Below are positions 55,749 to 64,000 of a stretch of DNA of 64,000 bases, piece by piece. Made by a program: the position numbers and the translations under genes. The stretch is from positions 1,736,001-1,800,000 of the forward strand of contig NZ_CP040748.1 of assembly GCF_006007965.1 (NCBI RefSeq), given 5' to 3'. Position 1 is the first letter of the stretch, and each line of letters begins with the position of its first letter. Source of the stretch: Nocardioides jishulii. Its GTDB lineage: Bacteria; Actinomycetota; Actinomycetes; Propionibacteriales; Nocardioidaceae. The notes below the pieces were generated by a model. It did no database searches. It saw only the letters and a list, made by a program, of their open reading frames with translations, and was not told where the DNA came from.

Positions 55749-56711
55749 ATGCCTGACGAGTCTCCCGCCCCCCACGACGTCCCCTCCGAAGCCTGGGCCG
55801 GTGTGCACCGGGGCCCGCTGCGCGAAGGGGAGTGGGTCCGTCTCACCGACCAGAAGGGCCGGCGCCACAACTTCGAGCTGGTGGCGGGCAAGCGCTTCTT
55901 CTCCAACAAGGGCCACCTCGACCACGACGAGCTGATCGGGCGCGAGGAGGGCTTCACCGTCACCTCGTCGGCCGGTGGCGAGTACCTCGTCTTCCGCCCG
56001 CTCCTCTCTGAGTTCGTGGTCTCCATGCCGCGTGGCGCGGCGGTGATCTACCCCAAGGACGCCGCCCAGATCGTCGCGATGGCCGACATCTTCCCGGGTG
56101 CCCGCGTGGTCGAGGCCGGCGCCGGGTCCGGAGCCCTGACCTGTTCACTCCTCCGGGCCGTCGGCCCGCACGGCAGTGTCATCAGCTACGAGCGCCGCCC
56201 TGAGTTCGCCGAGGTCGCCGAGCGCAACGTCACCCAGTTCTTCGGGGGCAACCACCCTGCATGGGACCTGCGCCCGGGCGACCTGACCGAGGAGCTCCCT
56301 TCGCTCGAGGAGGGCGTCGACCGCGTCATCCTGGACATGCTCGCCCCCTGGGAGTGCATCGACGTCGTCGCAGACGCGCTCCTCCCCGGCGGCATCGTGT
56401 GCGTCTACGTCGCCACCACCACCCAGCTCTCCCGCGTCGTGGAGACCCTGCGAGCGCACGGGGGCTTCACCGAGCCGCAGCCGTGGGAGTCGCTCGTGCG
56501 TGACTGGCACGTCGAGGGGCTCGCGGTCCGTCCCGGTCACAAGATGATCGGCCACACGGCCTTCCTGGTGACCGCACGCCGCATGGCGCCCGGCGAGCGC
56601 CCGCCGATGAAGAAGCGTCGGCCCGCCCCGGGTGCCTACGGACCGGACTACTCCGGCCCGCGCCCTGACGACCTTCCCCCGCAGATGCTGGAGGAGCCCT
56701 TCAACGGGTGA
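55749..56711 (+). CDS. trmI: tRNA (adenine-58-N1)-methyltransferase TrmI
   Basis: A 320-residue methyltransferase. VVEAGAGSGALTCSLL is the SAM site, and RVILDMLAPWE contains the conserved catalytic region. It methylates A58 of tRNA. Location just upstream of arc matches Mycobacterium (Rv2118c near mpa). Confidence 0.93.
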   Translation: MPDESPAPHDVPSEAWAGVHRGPLREGEWVRLTDQKGRRHNFELVAGKRFFSNKGHLDHDELIGREEGFTVTSSAGGEYLVFRPLLSEFVVSMPRGAAVIYPKDAAQIVAMADIFPGARVVEAGAGSGALTCSLLRAVGPHGSVISYERRPEFAEVAERNVTQFFGGNHPAWDLRPGDLTEELPSLEEGVDRVILDMLAPWECIDVVADALLPGGIVCVYVATTTQLSRVVETLRAHGGFTEPQPWESLVRDWHVEGLAVRPGHKMIGHTAFLVTARRMAPGERPPMKKRRPAPGAYGPDYSGPRPDDLPPQMLEEPFNG

Positions 56712-56811
56712 GCGCCGGCTCGGGAGCCTCCGCCGGGCTCCCGAGTCCAAATCGTGACCCCTGGCGGCCCACTGGTGGGGCTGTACGTCTTCCCTTCGCG
56801 CCACACATCGG

Positions 56812-56817
56812 TAAGGT
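56812..56817 (+). promoter_or_regulatory. Candidate -10 of arc
   Basis: TAAGGT, with transcription starting near 56824 and a leader of about 17 nt. No good -35 is visible. Confidence 0.45.
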
Positions 56818-56827
56818 CGCCAGCATT

Positions 56828-56837
56828 GGAGGTGATC
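56828..56837 (+). promoter_or_regulatory. Unusually strong Shine-Dalgarno sequence of arc
   Basis: GGAGGTGATC is a 10-nt exact complement to the 16S rRNA 3' end. It stands 3 nt before GTG 56841 and decides that start. Confidence 0.7.
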
Positions 56838-56840
56838 ACG

Positions 56841-58589
56841 GTGACCTACGACGACAGAGACGCCAGGGGGCGCAGCCCCGAAGAGCTCGTGGGACAGGTG
56901 CGCGACCTGGAGGCGGAGGTCACTGCGCTCCGCCGCAAGCTCGCCACCGTCCCGGACCGCAGTCGCGGACTGGAAGAACGGCTGCAGGAGACGCAGCGCT
57001 CGCTCGCCTCCACCACCGGCCAGAACGAACGGCTCGCCTCGACCCTGCGCGAGGCGCGCGACCAGATCATGCGCCTGCGTGAGGAGGTCGACCGCCTGGC
57101 GCAGCCCCCCACCGGTTTCGGTGTCTTCCTCGCCCACAACAGCGACGACACCGTCGACGTGTTCACCTCCGGGCGCAAGCTGCGCGTGACCGTCTCGCCC
57201 TCGGTCGAGGCGGACCAGCTCGCCAAGGGCCAGGAGGTCATGCTCAACGAGGCCATGAACGTTGTTGCGGCCTGCGGCTTCGAGAGCGTCGGTGACGTGG
57301 TCATGGTCAAGGAGGTGCTTGCCGACGGTGAGCGTGCCCTGGTCATCGGCAACGCCGACGAGGAGCGCGTCGTACGCCTCGCGGCACCGCTCCTGGAGCA
57401 GCCGCTGCGCGCCGGCGACTCCTTGCTCACCGACGGGCGCTCTGGCTACGCCTACGAGCGCGTGCCGAAGGCGGAGGTCGAGGAGCTGGTGCTGGAGGAG
57501 GTGCCCGACATCGACTACGAGTCGATCGGTGGCCTGGCGGCCCAGATCGACGCCATCCGCGACGCCGTCGAGCTGCCCTACCTGCACCCGGACCTCTTCC
57601 GCGACCACAAGCTCAAGCCGCCGAAGGGGGTCCTGCTCTACGGGCCGCCCGGGTGCGGCAAGACCCTCATCGCCAAGGCGGTGGCCAACTCGTTGGCCAA
57701 GAAGGTCGCCGCCAGGACGGGCGCAGAGGGCAAGTCCTACTTCCTGAACATCAAGGGCCCCGAGCTGCTCAACAAGTACGTGGGGGAGACCGAGCGCCAC
57801 ATCCGTCTGGTCTTCCAGCGGGCGCGGGAGAAGGCGAGCCACGGCACTCCCGTGATCGTCTTCTTCGACGAGATGGACTCGCTCTTCCGCACCCGCGGAT
57901 CGGGGGTCTCCTCCGACGTCGAGAACACGATCGTCCCGCAGCTCCTCAGCGAGATCGACGGCGTCGAGACTCTTGAGAACGTCCTCGTCATCGGCGCCTC
58001 CAACCGCGAGGACATGATCGACCCGGCCATCCTGCGCCCGGGCCGGCTCGACGTGAAGATCAAGATCGAGCGTCCGGACGCCGAGTCGGCCCGCGACATC
58101 TTCACCAAGTACCTCACCGCGGACCTGCCGCTGCACGAGCACGACCTCGGCGAGTTCGGGGGCGACCGGGACGCCTGCGTGGCGGCGATGATCCGAGCCA
58201 CCGTGGAGCGCATGTACACGGAGACCGAGGAGAACCGCTTCCTCGAGGTGACCTACGCCGACGGTGACAAGGAGGTCCTGTACTTCAAGGACTTCAACTC
58301 GGGCGCGATGATCCAGAACATCGTCGACCGCGCCAAGAAGATGGCGATCAAGGACCTCCTCGACCACCAGCAACGCGGCATCCGCGTCCAGCACCTGCTG
58401 CAGGCCTGCGTCGACGAGTTCAAGGAGAACGAGGACCTTCCCAACACGACCAACCCGGACGACTGGGCCAGGATCTCGGGCAAGAAGGGTGAGCGCATCG
58501 TGTTCATCCGCACCCTGATCACGGGCAAGCAGGGCACCGAGCCGGGGCGTTCGATCGACACGGTCTCCAGCACGGGCCAGTACCTGTGA
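56841..58589 (+). CDS. arc: Proteasome-associated AAA+ ATPase (Arc/Mpa)
   Basis: A 582-residue hexameric unfoldase for pupylated proteins. A coiled coil (about 12-88) that binds Pup is followed by two OB domains and the AAA+ module with Walker A GPPGCGKT (268-275) and Walker [11 protein letters not shown] (about 338-347). The last residues are QYL (580-582), the tail that docks into the 20S gate. It starts at GTG after a very strong Shine-Dalgarno sequence. It overlaps the next gene by GTGA. Confidence 0.96.
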   Translation: MTYDDRDARGRSPEELVGQVRDLEAEVTALRRKLATVPDRSRGLEERLQETQRSLASTTGQNERLASTLREARDQIMRLREEVDRLAQPPTGFGVFLAHNSDDTVDVFTSGRKLRVTVSPSVEADQLAKGQEVMLNEAMNVVAACGFESVGDVVMVKEVLADGERALVIGNADEERVVRLAAPLLEQPLRAGDSLLTDGRSGYAYERVPKAEVEELVLEEVPDIDYESIGGLAAQIDAIRDAVELPYLHPDLFRDHKLKPPKGVLLYGPPGCGKTLIAKAVANSLAKKVAARTGAEGKSYFLNIKGPELLNKYVGETERHIRLVFQRAREKASHGTPVIVFFDEMDSLFRTRGSGVSSDVENTIVPQLLSEIDGVETLENVLVIGASNREDMIDPAILRPGRLDVKIKIERPDAESARDIFTKYLTADLPLHEHDLGEFGGDRDACVAAMIRATVERMYTETEENRFLEVTYADGDKEVLYFKDFNSGAMIQNIVDRAKKMAIKDLLDHQQRGIRVQHLLQACVDEFKENEDLPNTTNPDDWARISGKKGERIVFIRTLITGKQGTEPGRSIDTVSSTGQYL

Positions 58590-58966
58590 GTGGTGCGGAG
58601 GAGAGCATCGCGCGCCAGGACGTCGAGTCACTGCTCGCGGCCCGAGGCGAGCTGGGGGTGGAGTACGAGAGCGCCCTCGTCGAGTCGTTCACCGAGCGCG
58701 TCGAACGGGCGGTGGCCGAGCGCAGCGAACAGGCGGCCCGGGAGATCAACCGCCGTCGCCGCGCTGACGACTCCGCCCGGATCCGGCAGTTCGCGCTGGG
58801 CGTCGTCTCCCTCGTGGTGGGTGTCCCGATCACGATCGTTCCGATCGTCGCCCCCGACGACCCCAGTCTGGCGGGCGTCGTGGTCGCCTGGCTGGGCATC
58901 GTGGGCGTCAACGTGGCGCACGCGCGCTCGATTCGCCCACGAAGCAGCGGCCCCGCGGTGAGGTGA
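58586..58966 (+). CDS. Hypothetical membrane protein coupled to arc
   Basis: 126 residues, GTG start, overlapping the arc stop by 4 nt (GTGA). The first 60 residues are charged and helical ([27 protein letters not shown]); two membrane helices follow (about 71-86 and 92-108). No known family motif. Tight coupling to Arc suggests a role with the proteasome, perhaps at the membrane; this is inference. Confidence 0.75.
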   Translation: MSGAEESIARQDVESLLAARGELGVEYESALVESFTERVERAVAERSEQAAREINRRRRADDSARIRQFALGVVSLVVGVPITIVPIVAPDDPSLAGVVVAWLGIVGVNVAHARSIRPRSSGPAVR

Positions 58967-59005
58967 GCGCGCCGCACGTCAGCCCTGCGCCCGACCAGCG
59001 CACGT

Positions 59006-59011
59006 TAGGGT
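59006..59011 (+). promoter_or_regulatory. -10 for leaderless dop mRNA
   Basis: TAGGGT, 7 nt, then ATG 59019. Confidence 0.65.
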
Positions 59012-59018
59012 CGAGGAC

Positions 59019-60524
59019 ATGAGCGTCGTGAGGGTGATGGGGACCGAGGTCGAGTACGGCATCTCCGTGCAGGGCCGCCCCGACGCGAACCCGATGCAGG
59101 CGTCCTCGCAGATCGTCAACGCGTACGCCGCCGCCCAGGCCTCGGCGCGTCGCGCCCGATGGGACTTCGAGGAGGAGTTTCCCCTGCGCGACGCTCGCGG
59201 CTTCGACCTGTCGCGCAGTGAGGCGGACGCCAGCCAGCTCACCGACGAGGAGGCGGGGCTCGCCAACGTCATCCTCACCAACGGTGCCCGGCTCTACGTC
59301 GACCACGCGCACCCGGAGTACTCCTCACCCGAGGTGACCACGCCCTTGGACGTGGTGCGGTGGGAACGCGCTGGCGAGCTCGTCATGCTCCGCGCCATGC
59401 GCTACGCCGCCCAGACCCGCAACGGGCCGCCGATCCTGCTGTACAAGAACAACACCGACAACAAGGGTGCTTCGTACGGCGCCCACGAGAACTACCTCGT
59501 GCGCCGCGCCACGCCCTTCGCCTCGATCGTGCGCCACCTGACGCCGTTCTTCGTCAGCCGTCCCGTGGTCTGCGGGGCGGGGCGCGTCGGCGTGGGGCAG
59601 AACGGCCGCGTGAACGCGTTCCAGATCAGTCAGCGCGCCGACTTCTTCGAGGTCGAGGTCGGCCTCGAGACCACGCTCAAGCGACCCATCATCAACACCC
59701 GGGACGAGCCGCACGCCGACCCGGAGCTCTGGCGACGACTCCACGTGATCGTGGGTGACGCGACGATGTCCGACGTCTCCACCTACCTCAAGGCCGGCAC
59801 CACCTCGCTGGTCCTGGCCATGATCGAGGACGGGTTCATCACCGACGACCTCTCGGTCCACCACCCGGTGGACGCGCTGCACCAGGTCTCCCACGACCCC
59901 TCCCTCTCGCACCTGCTCGAGCTCTCCGACGGACGTCGGATGACGGCGGTGCAGCTGCAACGGACCTACCTCGACCTGGCGCGCGCCTTCGTCGCGCGCG
60001 ACGCCGACGAGGCGCACCCCCAGACCCTCGACGTGCTGGAGCGGTGGGGGAGCGTGCTGGACCGGCTCGAGCGCGATCCCTTCGAGTGTGCCGGCGAGCT
60101 GGACTGGGTGGCCAAGCTCCAGCTCCTCGAGCAGTACCGCGAGCGCGACTGTCTCGACTGGTCCGACGCCAAGCTCCACCTCGTCGACCTCCAGTACCAC
60201 GACATCCGTCCCGAGAAGGGGCTCCACCACCGGCTCGTCAGCGCAGGCAGGATGCAACGACTCGTCGAGGAGTCCGCGGTCGAGGCGGCCGTCCACTCAC
60301 CGCCCACCGACACCCGGGCATACTTCCGCGGCCGCTGCCTGAACCAGTACGCCGACGACATCGCCGCGGCCTCCTGGGACTCGGTCATCTTCGACCTCCC
60401 CGGTCACGACTCGCTGCAACGCATCCCGACGCTCGACCCGCTACGGGGAACGCGCCGCCACGTGGGCGACCTGCTCGACGCGTGCGGCACTGCCACGGAG
60501 CTGTTCGACGCGCTCACTCGGTAG
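59019..60524 (+). CDS. dop: Pup deamidase/depupylase Dop
   Basis: A 501-residue enzyme of the PafA/Dop family. [10 protein letters not shown] is the nucleotide-binding start. The insertion [18 protein letters not shown] (41-58) and its surroundings form the Dop-specific loop, and D95 in [12 protein letters not shown] is the conserved catalytic Asp. It removes Pup from substrates. Since Pup here already ends in Glu, the deamidase step may not be needed. Confidence 0.95.
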   Translation: MSVVRVMGTEVEYGISVQGRPDANPMQASSQIVNAYAAAQASARRARWDFEEEFPLRDARGFDLSRSEADASQLTDEEAGLANVILTNGARLYVDHAHPEYSSPEVTTPLDVVRWERAGELVMLRAMRYAAQTRNGPPILLYKNNTDNKGASYGAHENYLVRRATPFASIVRHLTPFFVSRPVVCGAGRVGVGQNGRVNAFQISQRADFFEVEVGLETTLKRPIINTRDEPHADPELWRRLHVIVGDATMSDVSTYLKAGTTSLVLAMIEDGFITDDLSVHHPVDALHQVSHDPSLSHLLELSDGRRMTAVQLQRTYLDLARAFVARDADEAHPQTLDVLERWGSVLDRLERDPFECAGELDWVAKLQLLEQYRERDCLDWSDAKLHLVDLQYHDIRPEKGLHHRLVSAGRMQRLVEESAVEAAVHSPPTDTRAYFRGRCLNQYADDIAAASWDSVIFDLPGHDSLQRIPTLDPLRGTRRHVGDLLDACGTATELFDALTR

Positions 60525-60531
60525 TTCTGGA

Positions 60532-60537
60532 TAGGGT
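60532..60537 (+). promoter_or_regulatory. -10 for leaderless pup mRNA
   Basis: TAGGGT, 7 nt, then ATG 60545. Confidence 0.65.
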
Positions 60538-60544
60538 GGTGCAC

Positions 60545-60742
60545 ATGGCCCAGGAGCAGAAGCACTCGCGCAAGTCCTCCCAGGACGAGGAGGCCGTCAC
60601 TGAGGCGGCCGAGACCGATGTCGCTGAGCGCCGTGAGGCGCTGGACGACGACGTCGACGCCATCCTCGACGAGATCGACGAGGTCCTCGAGAACAATGCC
60701 GAGGAGTTCGTGAAGTCGTTCATCCAGAAGGGCGGGGAGTGA
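60545..60742 (+). CDS. pup: Prokaryotic ubiquitin-like protein Pup
   Basis: 65 residues, mostly disordered and acidic, ending in KGGE. The C-terminal Gly-Gly-Glu is what PafA attaches to lysines. Many actinobacteria encode GGQ and need Dop to deamidate it; this gene encodes Glu directly. The helical segment DDDVDAILDEIDEVLENNAEEF binds the Arc coiled coil. prcB begins on the base right after its stop. Confidence 0.96.
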   Translation: MAQEQKHSRKSSQDEEAVTEAAETDVAERREALDDDVDAILDEIDEVLENNAEEFVKSFIQKGGE

Positions 60743-61585
60743 GTGGGCAACGGTTCTGACTCGCCGCGACTGTCGCCGGCGTTCATGCAACCCGGCGTCG
60801 TCTCGTTCGCGGACTTCCTGGGCGCCCAGGCACCCGACCTGCTCCCCGGACGGCGCAGCCTGCCGCCCGGCGACCTGGCGGCCCTCGCCCCCCACGCCAC
60901 GACCATCGTCGCGGCCACGTTCGACGGCGGCGTCATCATGGCTGGTGACCGACGCGCCACGATGGGCAACATCATCGCGCAGCGCGACATCGAGAAGGTC
61001 TTCCCCGCCGACGAGTACTCGGTGGTCGGCATCGCCGGCACGGCCGGACTGGCCGTGGAGATGGTGCGCCTCTTCCAGACCGAGCTCGAGCACTACGAGA
61101 AGATCGAGGGCACCACGCTCTCGATGGACGGCAAGTCCAACCGCCTGGCGACCCTGATCCGTTCCAACCTCGGCCTGGCCATGCAGGGCCTGGCCGTGGT
61201 GCCGCTCTTCGCAGGCTTCGACCTCGACGGCCACCTGGGGCGCATCTTCTCCTACGACGTGACCGGCGGACGCTACGAAGAGACTGCCTTCCACGCGGTC
61301 GGCTCCGGCGCCCTCTTCGCGCGCGGCTCGCTCAAGAAGCTCTACCGCGAGGACCTGAATGAGGCCGACTGCGTCGGCGCGGTGATCCAGGCCCTGTACG
61401 ACGCCGCCGACGACGACTCCGCCACCGGCGGCCCCGACCTGACGCGCCGGATCTTCCCGGTCGTCCACGTGGTGACAGCCGACGGCGGTCGCCGCCTGCG
61501 CGACTCCGAGGTGGCGGAGGTCGCGGACCGCGTCGTCGCCGCCCGCATGCAGCGACCCGACGGACCCGCGGCAGGCCTCCTGTGA
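60743..61585 (+). CDS. prcB: 20S proteasome beta subunit
   Basis: 280 residues. A 52-residue propeptide is followed by the catalytic T53 in [10 protein letters not shown]; autocleavage is expected between A52 and T53. The Thr-protease residues of the mature subunit (D in FDGG, K in DIEKVF, plus S/D later) are present. GTG start with GGGGAG overlapping the end of pup. It forms the 20S core with PrcA. Confidence 0.95.
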   Translation: MGNGSDSPRLSPAFMQPGVVSFADFLGAQAPDLLPGRRSLPPGDLAALAPHATTIVAATFDGGVIMAGDRRATMGNIIAQRDIEKVFPADEYSVVGIAGTAGLAVEMVRLFQTELEHYEKIEGTTLSMDGKSNRLATLIRSNLGLAMQGLAVVPLFAGFDLDGHLGRIFSYDVTGGRYEETAFHAVGSGALFARGSLKKLYREDLNEADCVGAVIQALYDAADDDSATGGPDLTRRIFPVVHVVTADGGRRLRDSEVAEVADRVVAARMQRPDGPAAGLL

Positions 61586-61616
61586 CCGCGCACGACCTGG
61601 GGGAGGAAGCCCGCCG

Positions 61617-62351
61617 ATGAGCACCCCGTTCTACGTCTCACCCGAGCAGATGATGAAGGACCGGGCCGACTTCGCCCGCAAGGGCATCGCCCGTGGTCGC
61701 TCCGTCATCGTCGTCCAGTACGCCGACGGCGTGCTGTTCGCCTCCGAGAACCCCTCGAAGGCGCTGCACAAGGTCTCCGAGATCTACGACCGCATCGCCT
61801 TCGCTGCGGTCGGGCGCTACAACGAGTTCGAGAACCTCCGCATCGCCGGCGTCCGCCTGGCTGACATGCGCGGCTACTCCTACGACCGGCGGGACGTGAC
61901 CGGCCGCGGGCTCGCCAACGCGTACGCCCAGACCCTGGGCGCGATCTTCAGCGCGTCGGGGGAGAAGCCGTACGAGGTCGAGCTCTTCGTCGCGGAGATC
62001 GGCGACGAGGCCTCGCAGGACCAGGTCTACCGCCTGACCTACGACGGCCAGGTGGCCGACGAGCACGGCTACGCCGTCATGGGTGGCGCGGCCGACGTGG
62101 TCGCTGCACACCTGAAGGACCACTACCGTCCGGACGCCTCCCTGGAGGAGACCGTCCGTCTGGCGGTGGCGGCGCTGGGACACTCCGAGTCGGACGACCG
62201 CGTCATCGGGGTGGACGACCTCGAGGTCGCCGTCCTCGACCGGACCCGCGTCCAGGTGCGCAAGTTCCACCGCGTGCGCCCCGAGCGGCTCGCCCAGATG
62301 TTGGGGACGACCAGTCCCGACGACGTCTCCGACGCGGTTCCGCTGGACTGA
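61617..62351 (+). CDS. prcA: 20S proteasome alpha subunit
   Basis: 244 residues, with the alpha-subunit start [23 protein letters not shown]. It forms the outer rings and gate of the 20S core. There is no propeptide and no catalytic Thr. ATG 61617 follows GGGGGAGGAAG. The gap from prcB is 31 nt, so the two are one operon. Confidence 0.95.
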   Translation: MSTPFYVSPEQMMKDRADFARKGIARGRSVIVVQYADGVLFASENPSKALHKVSEIYDRIAFAAVGRYNEFENLRIAGVRLADMRGYSYDRRDVTGRGLANAYAQTLGAIFSASGEKPYEVELFVAEIGDEASQDQVYRLTYDGQVADEHGYAVMGGAADVVAAHLKDHYRPDASLEETVRLAVAALGHSESDDRVIGVDDLEVAVLDRTRVQVRKFHRVRPERLAQMLGTTSPDDVSDAVPLD

Positions 62352-62360
62352 GGCCACTCT

Positions 62361-62393
62361 CGACCCTCCCGCGGCCGGGGAAAGCGAGGGGTC
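62361..62393. terminator. Weak hairpin after prcA
   Basis: GACCCTC pairs with GAGGGGTC with one bulged G across a loop of about 18 nt. This is a low-confidence terminator candidate. Confidence 0.3.
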
Positions 62394-62426
62394 TCGCGGT
62401 CCTGCCCAACGTGTGGTGCCTGCCCC

Positions 62427-62432
62427 TAGGGT
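62427..62432 (+). promoter_or_regulatory. -10 for leaderless pafA mRNA
   Basis: TAGGGT, 6 nt, then ATG 62439. Confidence 0.65.
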
Positions 62433-62438
62433 GGACCC

Positions 62439-63800
62439 ATGGACCGCAGGATCATGGGCATCGAGAACGAGTACGGAGTCACGTGCACGTTCGAGGGCCA
62501 GCGCCGTCTGAGTCCTGACGAGGTGGCTCGCTACCTCTTCCGCAAGGTCGTGGCCTGGGGACGCAGCAGCAACGTCTTCCTCGCCAACGGTGCCCGCCTC
62601 TACCTCGACGTCGGGAGCCACCCGGAGTACGCCACACCCGAGTGCGACTCCGTGGAGGACCTCGTCGCCCACGACAAGGCGGGGGAGCGGATCCTCGAGG
62701 AGCTGATGCTCGACGCCCAGGCCCGCCTGGAGGACGAGGGCATCAAGGGCGACATCTACCTGTTCAAGAACAACACCGACTCGGGCGGAAACTCCTACGG
62801 CTGCCACGAGAACTACCTCATCGGCCGCCAGGGGGAGTTCTCGGCCGTGGCCGACGTGCTGATCCCCTTCCTGGTCTCTCGCCAGATCATCGTCGGTGCC
62901 GGCAAGGTCGTGCAGACGCCGCGTGGCGCCACGTACGCGGTCTCCCAGCGTGCCGAGCACATCTGGGAGGGCGTGTCGAGCGCGACGACCCGCAGTCGTC
63001 CGATCATCAACACCCGCGACGAGCCGCACGCGGACGCCGAGCGCTACCGGCGCCTGCACGTCATCGTCGGCGACTCCAACATGAGCGAGACCACCACGAT
63101 GCTCAAGGTCGCGAGCTGCGAGCTGGTGCTGCGGATGATCGAGGACGGGGTGGTCATGCGCGACCTCACCCTCGAGAACCCCATCCGGGCGATCCGCGAG
63201 ATGTCGTACGACATGACCGGGCGCCGCACCGTGCGGCTGGCCAACGGACGCGAGGCGAGCGCCGTCGACATCCAGGCCGAGTACCTCGGCCGGGCGCTGG
63301 ACTACGTGGACCGCCGTGGGGTGCGGACGCCGACGATCGACCGCGTGCTGGACCTGTGGGAGCGCGCCCTCAAGGCCATCGACTCCGACGACCTCAGCAT
63401 GGTGGAGCGCGAGATCGACTGGGTGATCAAGTACCGCCTGATCGAGCGCTACCGCGCCGCTCACGACCTCCCGCTGGGCCACCCCCGCATCGCCCAGCTC
63501 GACCTGGCCTACCACGACATCCGTCGTGACCGAGGGCTCTTCCACCTGCTCCAGCAGCGCGGGGCCGTCGCCCGCGTCACCGACGACGCGACCGTCGAGG
63601 CCGCCATGAACGTCCCGCCCCAGACGACACGCGCGAAGCTGCGCGGCGACTTCATCCGACGGGCCCAGGAGCAGCACCGCGACTTCACCGTCGACTGGGT
63701 CCACCTCAAGCTCAACGACCAGGCGCAGCGAACCGTCCTGTGCAAGGACCCCTTCCGCGCGGAGGACGAGCGCGTCGAGCGTCTCATCGCCGGTATGTGA
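62439..63800 (+). CDS. pafA: Pup ligase PafA
   Basis: A 453-residue ligase that joins Pup to target lysines. The ATP-site start [11 protein letters not shown] and catalytic D57 in [15 protein letters not shown] are present, and it lacks the Dop loop. It is made from its own promoter after prcA. The end of the gene (IAGM-stop) is echoed by a near-copy 20 nt later (see findings). Confidence 0.96.
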   Translation: MDRRIMGIENEYGVTCTFEGQRRLSPDEVARYLFRKVVAWGRSSNVFLANGARLYLDVGSHPEYATPECDSVEDLVAHDKAGERILEELMLDAQARLEDEGIKGDIYLFKNNTDSGGNSYGCHENYLIGRQGEFSAVADVLIPFLVSRQIIVGAGKVVQTPRGATYAVSQRAEHIWEGVSSATTRSRPIINTRDEPHADAERYRRLHVIVGDSNMSETTTMLKVASCELVLRMIEDGVVMRDLTLENPIRAIREMSYDMTGRRTVRLANGREASAVDIQAEYLGRALDYVDRRGVRTPTIDRVLDLWERALKAIDSDDLSMVEREIDWVIKYRLIERYRAAHDLPLGHPRIAQLDLAYHDIRRDRGLFHLLQQRGAVARVTDDATVEAAMNVPPQTTRAKLRGDFIRRAQEQHRDFTVDWVHLKLNDQAQRTVLCKDPFRAEDERVERLIAGM

Positions 63801-63854
63801 ACTTCCTTGCCGGTATCTGAAGCGCGTTCACAATCAACTCTCAGGTCGGCGGGC

Positions 63855-63860
63855 TAGTGT
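63855..63860 (+). promoter_or_regulatory. Candidate -10 of the terminal lipoprotein gene
   Basis: TAGTGT, with transcription starting near 63867 and AAAGG at 63884-63888 before GTG 63897. Confidence 0.4.
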
Positions 63861-63896
63861 GTCCACGGTTTGTGAACCCATCGAAAGGCAACACCT

Positions 63897-64000
63897 GTGT
63901 CTCCTCGCCGTACCCTGACCGCTGCTGTGCTGAGTCTCAGCCTCCTCACCTTCGCTGCCTGTGGTGACGACGAGGCCGCTTCGGGCCAGGGCCTTGATGC
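63897..64000 (+). CDS. Lipoprotein, cut by the window end
   Basis: The first 34 residues are visible. Basic N-terminus, hydrophobic stretch AAVLSLSLLTF and lipobox FAAC followed by GDDEAAS give a lipoprotein signal with lipidated Cys. In related actinobacteria an FKBP-type prolyl isomerase lipoprotein follows pafA, so that is the likely identity; the domain itself is outside the window. Confidence 0.75.
   Translation, partial: MSPRRTLTAAVLSLSLLTFAACGDDEAASGQGLD

Noticed and set aside
56145..58631. An 828-codon open frame antisense to trmI and arc
   Set aside because: Crosses two well-defined genes, and its translation is low-complexity shadow sequence. The same applies to the antisense frame at 61638-63704.

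Overview
The window is GC-rich chromosomal DNA of an actinobacterium. Supporting markers are a complete Pup-proteasome locus (arc, dop, pup, prcB, prcA, pafA), the mycothiol ligase mshC, a FabG/InhA-type reductase pair, acVLRF1, DUF3090, DUF3099 and DUF5703 proteins, and many promoters that place the transcription start at or next to the start codon. Gene content and order look most like the Nocardioidaceae (Nocardioides-like); that placement is inference, since there is no rRNA here. I see no prophage, insertion sequence, integrase, CRISPR array or secretion island. The window is dense core chromosome: about 70 protein genes and one tRNA.

Layout. 1-6759: an iron-sulfur assembly operon (sufR-sufB-sufD-Rieske protein-sufC-sufS-sufU-sufT-like), with two inverted repeats in front of sufR. 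6783-7954: a translationally coupled NYN-nuclease and acVLRF1 peptidyl-tRNA hydrolase pair. 8054-16939: a kinase-fold protein, zinc peptidase, ABC-F protein, enoyl-CoA hydratase, ABC exporter, atypical SDR, SURF1 and MoaA. 16964-19134: two small conserved proteins divergent from fabG-inhA. 19188-25045: SixA, SerB, an ABC ATPase, NfeD and SPFH proteins and TauE. 25064-31346: hydrolase, a flavin monooxygenase/FMN reductase pair, PEBP, siroheme synthase, TrmH and peptide deformylase. 31435-34027: a fadE24-fadE23-like acyl-CoA dehydrogenase pair behind a perfect 17-bp palindrome. 34049-43417: galactokinase, nucleosidase, an HTH-less LysR effector domain, GMC oxidoreductase, methionine aminopeptidase, tRNA-Leu(GAG), M20 peptidase, aldo/keto reductase and UppP. 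43451-48658: CorA, then the actinobacterial cluster PGM-DUF3090-SCO1664-mshC, then PAC2. 48796-54524: metH, a DUF421 pair, a 13-bp tandem repeat and a HAD phosphatase. 54578-63800: site-2 protease, TrmI and the Pup-proteasome locus. The window ends inside a lipoprotein gene.

How the genes work together. The suf genes form a complete cluster-assembly line: SufS and SufU supply sulfur to the SufBCD scaffold, SufR senses cluster status, and the SufT-like protein matures targets. The pup locus is a full degradation pathway: PafA attaches Pup, Arc unfolds, PrcAB degrades and Dop recycles. Elsewhere the window is mostly short operons joined by ATGA/GTGA/TGATG overlaps.

The most interesting signals are regulatory or architectural. 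They are 26 TANNNT hexamers placed 6-8 nt before the start codon on both strands; two genes whose only sensible start is CTG behind a good Shine-Dalgarno sequence; the NYN/acVLRF1 pair; a His-rich repeat tail on the SufT-like protein; and several perfect palindromes in divergent promoter regions. I found no clearly new multi-gene system. The NYN-acVLRF1 pair is the best candidate for an under-described one.
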